Shown: positions 56,401 through 64,000 of the stretch, one piece after another | How positions within the stretch are numbered: position 1 is the first letter of the stretch | Layout: each line of letters opens with the position of its first letter | From: Argopecten irradians | Lineage: Eukaryota > Mollusca > Bivalvia > Pectinida > Pectinidae | NCBI RefSeq assembly: GCF_041381155.1 | Contig: NC_091142.1 | Span: 5,521,778 to 5,585,777, forward strand | Reading direction: 5' to 3' | DNA length: 64,000 bases | The notes under the pieces: model-generated | Database searches by the model: none | Seen by the model: only the letters and a program-made list of their open reading frames with translations | What the model was told of the DNA's origin: nothing | Translations under genes and position numbers: made by a program

Positions 56401-58385
56401 AGTCAGCTAAATCTAGGACCGTTTGTGTTGGTGGCACTGTTCAAGTTAATGGGGCTTATATTAGATTTAGATACACATTAATTTATTTTTCAATATTTAT
56501 TTTCAGGTTGGAAATTTCTTTTATGTACAGATCTTTTTTATCTTTATAACCGATACATATTAAGTATGATGCTTCGATGATTAGTATAGTCTGTCATCAA
56601 TATTATACAAATGGTCAGTTGAGCACATGACACAAAGTTTTGAGAGTGGTTTGCTAACACTTGTGTGTTTGTAAAATGTTTCCACACAGGTAAATATTGG
56701 TTTGATGCTTGAGTTTCACTTTCGTATCGACATTTACAAATATTACTGTGTTTGACAAGCATACCAGACGATTACATGTACTTATTTTACGTCACGACGA
56801 TCGCTATTTAGCTTTTAAGAAAACATTTAGCCGTGTTACAGAAAACGGAAATGAAGTTCAATGTTAAATGTATCTTTTACTTTAATCTGCTACCTAGTTT
56901 AAATTTCAGAAAAAATACCAAAAGTAACTAAAATAGTTAAATATAGCGGGTTTTTTTTTTCTTTGACGTAATAGTTGCTCCTTGCTTTGACTTTGCAAAA
57001 TTTGGTTTGCTATAAACATAGCTACAATCTTTTATCATTGAATTAAAACTTCAATAAATCCAATTAATTGTTGAACAAGTACCACATACGTTATGTGGTG
57101 TTTGTTTATATTTACCGCGTGTATATAGGTTATGTTATGACAACCACTGACAGGGGAGAAATGGGTCGGCCTAGCTATAACATCAGCTTATTCTGTATCG
57201 TGATTCATTTTCGCGTGCGGTTTTTACCGCATTTCACAGGCGATCAGGGAATCGCAAACATCAGTGGCTGCGAAAGTGTACCAGATATGTACGGTCTAAA
57301 TTTAGCGTACATGTACATATGTATGTCGCAGGCGATAAGAGAATCACAAACATCAATGGCCACGGAAGTGTACCTGTACAGTCTAAGTCAATTCGTGTAT
57401 TGAGACAAACTAACCATATGATCCTTTTATAGATTTATAGATTTTAATTTGTAAATTATTACTTATATTCAATATTAATAGCCTCGTATGACACATGATA
57501 AGAAAATGATCAGGACTAGCCATATTAAAATTGGGTCAATATTGAAGTAAAATAAATCATGAAATTTCTTAAAGTCACACAATACATAACTGTCAACAAA
57601 ACGTCATGTCAGATTTGACACTGATATTGCTAGTTTTTGAAGATGTAGTTCAAATTAAGTTATATCAAAGAATATTCAAAACGATTTACTAATAACTTTG
57701 ACCAAGGACGTATATGAGAAGGATAAGTCACACTGGGTTTGGGGGAAGTCCAAGGCAGGCGCTTTTGTGTTTGTGCACTGACCGTGACGTTGGGCGACGA
57801 CTGATTTTCCTTTGATATCCGCCGGCACAGCCTTTGATGTAGCTTGCGGGTGCGAGGGTTACCGTCTTACTTTCTGAAGCGGGGCCGTCATTTCATGAGC
57901 TGTCGATTATTTTTAACGAAAATTTAAGACATATCCTCTAAATATTCCGTCTTTAAAGCAAGTAATATACGTCGTGAAATTTAATAAACTTTACAATGGT
58001 GTTTCGTTTGACTCGATAAGACAAGTATTTGTTGAGAAAAACGGTTTTTATTCCCGGTTCATAGGCGTCTCGCGTGGTGCTTAGTAATGTAAAGAGACAG
58101 ACACGAATCCTTCTCACTTATAAATCCTTGGCCTTCGATTTACTAATAACTTTGACACAGCAGTTGTTGAAAGTCGATACTTGTAAACATGTCTTCATTT
58201 GAAACTGGCCGCCATTGAATCGAAGTTACGATTATTTGATTTAAACATATTTTATTTGCATTGTTAGAGTACCAAAAGGATTTGGCAGAAGCTAAAAAAA
58301 ACCTTATATTAATTAAGCCCGTTTCAGTTATTTTTAACGTATACAAGCAAATGGATGACCAAAGTTATATGCAGATAAACTTTAT
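56401..58385. other. No gene recognised
   Basis: AT-rich with one CpG-richer stretch at about 57720-57900 (GCGGGTGCGAGGGTTACCG). That patch could be a promoter or non-coding exon, but neither strand gives a convincing reading frame. Confidence 0.35.
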
Positions 58386-58386
58386 T

Positions 58387-58387
<1 letters not shown>

Positions 58388-58452
<65 letters not shown>

Positions 58453-58466
58453 AGGGGAGAGAGATT
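58388..58466. repeat. GA dinucleotide microsatellite
   Basis: About 35 AG repeats with a few interruptions near the right end. Confidence 0.95.
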
Positions 58467-59822
58467 ATCAGTATTTTGATATAAAATATACAAGCATATA
58501 CTATAATGATAATTATTATAATACTAGAGTAATGGGTCTTTTCCAGCTCATGTGACAATCACATCAAAGTTACAAATATTACCGAACGGAGTCGGAAAAT
58601 TCATAACCCGTACCCGGAAGACTTAGTTCAGCACGTTTACGTAATATAAATACATAATTAAACTCCCTTTAGAATACTTTATAGATCTAAAATATGAATA
58701 TAAAAACAGCTATCTAGACTATACAAACTAATTATGAGATTATCGAAATGCCGGCCATGCGGTTTTTAATTGTTTTTCACTTAGCAGAGGAAGATATCGA
58801 CAGAGCCACAAATATCATAAGAACACTATATAGTCGAGGGCTATGTTTAAATTACATTAGTTCTAAGAAATTATAACTCTTAGGTTTAAAAAAACCTCAG
58901 ACCACTTAAAAAAAAACAACTTGTAAATAAATATAATTGTGTATGAAAAAATAAGATGAGATGGGAATTTATGTAGGTACTTCTCCAACATGTATGTTGC
59001 GTTTGTTGCATGATTTTTTTAAAATCTTCTTTCGAACAAAATGGCGGTTAATTTATCATCACTGACTAGTCTAGAATGACTACCTTGTAAAGTGGGAACT
59101 GGCTTTCATGTTTAAGAGTTTAAAAATTAATTTGTGTTAAGAAACATTTGTGGCTGACCTATTATTCAAATAATCCGTGGCTTTACAGCACCAAAGAAAA
59201 CAAGGTCAGCTTATGTATAACGAATATTTCCTGTAATACAGATCAATATATCGTATATTCTTCATCCTATTTTTATTATAAGAAGTGGATCAGACAGTGT
59301 AAATAATACATACATTTGACCATATGTATTAGACTGCGTGGAAGCAGCAAGTTCTTTGAATTAATACTTGTCATAGTGATGTCTTTCACAACATTTTGAA
59401 AATTAAAGCACCGCCGAGGAACAGTGGACAAACGTATGCATGCACGCGTCTAGCATTAAATTTATTTTATTTGATAAAAAGACATTTCTATATAACGTCT
59501 AGGCAAGCAATACGGATCCCCTAGAACTCTTGTTATTCAACAACTTAATGTTCTGATCACGTGATATGAATGTATTCTGGGATAGGTGATAACATCCTTG
59601 TTCAGAAGGATATGTACTGTCGCAATTTTTAAACAAATTAAGACAAAGACGTCATAGTCGTCTGCGCTCCTGCATTAACCATAATGTCTACATTTAGTAG
59701 TAGTGGATTGATTTCAGTCAAATTGTATAAAAGATTAACGACTTTACCATTAAATGATATATAGTTATATGTAGAGTGATGTGGTGGCATTAAAGAACCC
59801 GAACACACATTTAGCCGTCATT
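58467..59822. other. No gene recognised
   Basis: AT-rich sequence, no repeats or frames worth naming. Confidence 0.4.
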
Positions 59823-59974
59823 GCGTAATACAGAGTTAACTCCCCTGCGGAAAGATGTCTATTATGACGACATTATTTTTCTACAATAATTGACGTTACC
59901 CTCGCAAACATATTACGTCAGAAATAATTCCAATACGCAGGGGCAGATAACGCTTTTATATGCAAAGACGGAAT
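59823..59974. mobile_element. MITE with TTTGCATAT ends (copy 3)
   Basis: GCGTAATACAGAGTTAACTC, CCCTGCGG at the left pairs with CGCAGGGGCAGATAACGC and TATATGCAAAGACGGAATA at the right. TTGACGTTACC and TTACGTCAG lie in the centre. The extreme left end is missing. Confidence 0.6.
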
Positions 59975-60568
59975 ACATTTTACTTATAAAAGTAGAAAAG
60001 CACGAGGAGCATCGAATTTCCTTAAACCGACCTATTTCCGCGGTGACCTATTTTTACGTTATCGTGTTTAACCACTGTTTCGAGGTGATTTCATTTTGCG
60101 ATTCAGATTGTGTCTATGTGGTTTCATTTTACTGGTAGATTTCTACTTTTGAAATTTACCCTCCGATTCATCTTAAAGATCACTTATTTCATGTGAAAAC
60201 TGGATAACAGTGTTACTCTTTGTGACTAAAGAACTTGTAAAACATTTAAAATTGATCAGTTACCAGTTTCATTAAGTGATCTTTATATCCCTCACTCTCA
60301 CGATATATTATACTTCAGAAACATATCATTTAGGAGCTTTGTTTCTATGAGCCTCAGTGCTATGAAGTTTTTATAAAGAGTATATGAATCTGTTATCTGA
60401 TATTGTTGACATGCCATAATATAAACCAACCATCTTGCTGAACTTGACAGCTGTGTATTTATAAGCGAAAGTATCTATGTATACAGACTTACAATTACGA
60501 TTTTTCTTAACAAAAGTCATTAGAAGATGTATTATGCAATTTTCGGTTAATATCAATTAATACTTTAA

Positions 60569-61700
60569 CCCCTTAACTCCCAACTACGCATTTCTACGCA
60601 TTTTCGTGTCGGTGTTAGAAAAATCGCAATATCTCCCTTATTTGTTGAGCTATCGGGATACTGTTTACATCCTGTAAAACTACAGATAATAGCCGACAAC
60701 TTTTGTTCTGAGAAAAAATTCATATGGCATCGTCTTTTTTCTCTTTCAATGAGTTAAAAATTCATGCCAACTTAATTCCGAGCATTTTTAAATTGTTGAC
60801 GTCGTGTGTCAGACGGCGTAATCGCCGGAGCGAAGATTCGACATTGTATCTCGAATTATGCAACAAGTAGCAAGAAATAATACTTGTATTTCACGGATTT
60901 TGTAGTTGATAATGTCAATTTTATGTGTGACTAATTATATTGAAAGAAATTCGTTCTAACATTATTTTTTCTCGTAGCATTAGTACATGTAATAAGTACC
61001 ATGTGTACTACACAGTAAACTTCGACGAAATCCTAATACAAAATAAGCAAAATATCTATTTACCATACATACCAAGAAAGCCGAGAAACCACTGGTCAAA
61101 ATACACAAATTTGTAATTCATTACATGCCGAAATAAGTTTTCTATTGCCTCTACAAATCTGCTAGTAGTTTCGACGGAAATCGCGGTCCGGTACAATTTC
61201 TAATATGTTGACGTCATCGGTACAAAACAAGCACCTGTGCGAGGAAGATGGGCATCGATTCTGAGTTGATTTTCTCAAACGATATAAATATAAGATAAAA
61301 TTTACACAAGAAATATATTAAATTTATCATTAGAATAATGAATTTTAAAACATTGTTTGACGAAGAACAAGAATTATATGATGCTGACGACAGCGATATC
61401 TATTTATAGTAGTAGGGTATTTCCTGACCGGGACAGCCACTTTCGATTTACAACACGGGCCATGTGCAGATGTATGTGGACATTTTACCTAAATCGTTAC
61501 CAAAACAACATGACCAACCTTCTGATTAGGATATTCAACAAACAAACTTTGTAGTGATATCGACGTTATTGATGATACAAGCCTACATAACAGTTGTTAT
61601 GAACTTACATTGACAGCTGAATTATACTGTAACTGCACCAAGGATTCCAAGGCACATTTATGTTGAGTAAGTATATTTGAATTTCTCTTTACAAAAATAT
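60569..61700 (+). mobile_element. Possible left part of a piggyBac-like DNA transposon
   Basis: CCCCTTAACTCCCAACTACG follows a TTAA, as piggyBac-type ends do. The next bases repeat CTACGCATTT. Further in, ATG at 61338 opens MNFKTLFDEEQELYDADDSD, an acidic DDSD start like those of piggyBac transposases, then stops at 61407-61409; SDIDVIDDTSLHNSCYELTL follows later in another open stretch. No right end or catalytic region was found. This is a weak call. Confidence 0.3.
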
Positions 61701-63026
61701 ACAAAATGCATTATCAGGTTGTAATTCTAGAGCAAAATTCATAAGCATGAACTGCACTGTGATATCATTCATTGTATATAAAGTATAGCATGTTTCATAT
61801 TATAAATATAGGTACACCCCCCCCCCCCCAACACACACACACTATTTGTCTGTGGGCCTATTGGAATAACATAACAGCTGTTTGTATGGGTTTGTGTGAG
61901 TAATTATTACATGAATGAAAAGGCTCTGTCATTTTACAAATAAATTCTACAGATTTAGAACATTATTTGACCAATATACAGTGTACATATGTTGTGGTCA
62001 CAATCTATTTCCACCCCTACATGTAGATGTACAATGTATAGTGTTACTGCACATTCAAGTTGCTAAAATGGTGTTAACATGCATATGTTTGATATGTCTT
62101 TGTCCAAATTCAAGCAATACATGAACATTTATTGTCATGTCAGATTTTGTTCTAAAATGGAATGTACAACAAATATAAATAATTAAGTAGCAGATATACA
62201 GTGCATATACACAATTGTATATGGTTTCAGTTATATTTTATGTATAACTGGTAAGATGTATAAGTACTGTGTACATGGACCATGTATACATTTGTAGGTG
62301 GTATTCAAACTTGAAGTTGATCAATCCCTCAGTTCAAGGTTTACATACATGTACTTCAATGATCTGTCTCTTCATTATTTACTATAGAATACCAGAAATT
62401 GATACCCAGAGGATTTATGTACTAGAAAAACATATTATATTACATTAGTTAAATTGTGAAGAAAAAGATAAAATAAAAATACATGTAATCTGCACCTGAT
62501 GCTCAGAGTAACCAGAGTTTCTTCTAACTCTAACACCACATAATAGACATTCTATAGTATGATATGTCACTTCACTTAGTCTGGCAATAGATCTAGAGTC
62601 ATTGGAACCAGAATAATCTTGCTATGCAGATGGAAACTGGAATGGTGATTTTATTTTTAATTTTAAACATTTTAAGAGATTCTGTACCTGAACTTTATAT
62701 ATATGGATGGAATACCTGACCAGATTAAAAACACCAATGCATCTGCAATAGCTGAATATGATTATTCATACTGTATTATGTTTTTTTCAGTCTCTAATAT
62801 GTCCAAGCCTTTTGAAATGAGAGTAATGTAAAAAAAAAAAAAATCTGACATGAATATTTCATCTTCTTTTCAGGATTTTTTTCTTACCTGTAATGATCAG
62901 TTATTGAATTATACTGCCAACCAGAAGTTTTAATGGAAGATTAGTGAAACTTTGAGAAATCTGCTAGATTGTATTACTGCAAAGGTAAGAGCAAACATAT
63001 TTCTTAAGTTCAATTAATCAGTAATG
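61700..63026. other. No gene recognised
   Basis: AT-rich, with a C-run at about 61816-61828 followed by ACACACACAC, and an A-run near 62830. Confidence 0.4.
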
Positions 63027-63148
63027 GATCACAGGGACCTGGCACAATTTTTTTTAACCAACAGTATACATATATAAATTATAGTGTCATAAATAGGTAT
63101 ACTCAGTCTGTTGGGTAAAAAACAATCCGTGCCAGGTCCCTGTGTCAA
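63027..63148. mobile_element. Short hairpin MITE, CACAGGGACCTGGCACGG family (copy 3, best)
   Basis: CACAGGGACCTGGCACAATT, then AACCAACAGTATAC at the left; TGTTGGGTAAAAAACAATCC, GTGCCAGGTCCCTGTG at the right. The loop is AT-rich. Confidence 0.75.
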
Positions 63149-64000
63149 GAGTTTTTTTTTTTTTGGGGGGGGGGGGGGGGGTTGGAAACTTATTTTGGAT
63201 AATTTTTTTTATATATATAAAAAGGTGTTTTCACCATTTCTTATATTCATTATCACACCTTGGAATTTATACCAAAAGTTTTATCTTTATTAGTCTAAGA
63301 TCTATTTTTAAGTGTAACTTTCTAAGCTGTAGTGTATTCAATATGAGCAAGATTTTTAAAAAAAAAGGTATTTAATTACATACATATAACATGTGTACAC
63401 ATGTATTTATACTTAGTTACTTAGAGTGTACCATACATTTCATTTGATGTTTGTACAACCAGGGACTGCCATTCAAATGATTTTATGATTCTGGATGTTT
63501 TTTACAATGTTTGTTTTATTGAAAACTTACAGGTACATCAGTTTGGACTACATGTATATGGACATCAGTGGGTGACAACCTTAGGAAGATAACCAAACTC
63601 CTGTTATGAAACTGAAACTCAGCCAGTTCATCACCATTTTCCAATCTGCATTATTAAAAATACCATACCTGTATCTGACTTTTGAGTTCTTTCTGATTTA
63701 ATTCATACAGTTGTGAACTTTTACAAGTTACTGTGTTAAAAAAATAAAACATGACAGACACAATATATAGATACATGCACATGGATATTCTATACATAAA
63801 TAATGCAACCAAAGGCCAAAGATACAAGATATATGAATGTGTCTACAATTCTGACAAGTCACAACACACATGTGCATGTATAGATATACGGACACCTCAT
63901 AATGTAATACAGTATTGCCCGTAAAAAGAGGTGTCTAAGGCCTGTGGTAGACGCCATATATAAATATATATATATATATATCTGCAATATGATCAAGACA
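63149..64000. other. No gene recognised
   Basis: Starts with a T-run followed by a G-run (63151-63181). Ends near a TA microsatellite (63956-63982). Confidence 0.4.

Noticed and set aside
57720-57910. Exon or promoter in the CpG-richer patch
   Set aside because: Short open readings exist on both strands but none resembles a known protein or has matching splice sites.

Overview
The window looks like AT-rich, intron-rich nuclear DNA from a bivalve mollusc. Its phosphoenolpyruvate mutase is, from memory, very close to the mussel enzyme, and the many tRNA-derived SINEs, hairpin-ended tandem-repeat elements and MITEs are of kinds familiar from scallops, oysters and mussels. The genus cannot be fixed from the sequence. 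Almost all real coding sequence sits in short exons; most long open frames are minisatellites read in frame.

Four host genes can be supported. (1) 1888-6413 (+): the last two exons of a type I membrane protein, with the end of a CUB domain, a transmembrane helix and a cytoplasmic tail. (2) 13553-21793 (+): a complete nine-exon phosphoenolpyruvate mutase (PEPM), the C-P bond-forming enzyme of phosphonate synthesis, with a possible mitochondrial presequence. (3) 27865-33708 (-): a complete three-exon gene for a ~101-residue basic protein of the UPF0390/C19orf53 family, whose exons are too short to stand out as open frames. (4) 40406-49351 or 49513 (+): SARM1, the ARM-SAM-SAM-TIR NADase of axon degeneration and innate immunity. 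SARM1 carries one apparent extra base in a TIR exon, and a complete 20-codon upstream ORF lies in its presumed leader.

Between and inside the genes the DNA is mostly repeats. Eight copies or fragments of hairpin-headed elements share one plan: a left hairpin, usually a CCGT-type microsatellite, a tandem array of roughly 125-160 bp units, then (in most) an inverted subterminal copy and a GGGCCTCTTG hairpin end (15.8-16.3, 16.4-17.0 plus 17.64-17.86, 17.0-17.6, 23.7-25.1, 28.5-30.3, 31.0-33.0 and 47.0-48.5 kb). Four DNA transposons have target-site duplications readable by eye (2095-4665, 12302-13235, 20085-20484, 32020-32593). There are three MITE families with three copies each, two tRNA-derived SINE families, a decayed LINE lying between two blocks of one 20-bp minisatellite (8.9-11.8 kb), and large minisatellites at 50.1-51.7 and 53.9-56.4 kb.

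The genes do not form a pathway or operon; they are independent metazoan loci. From about 49.5 kb to the end no gene could be recognised.
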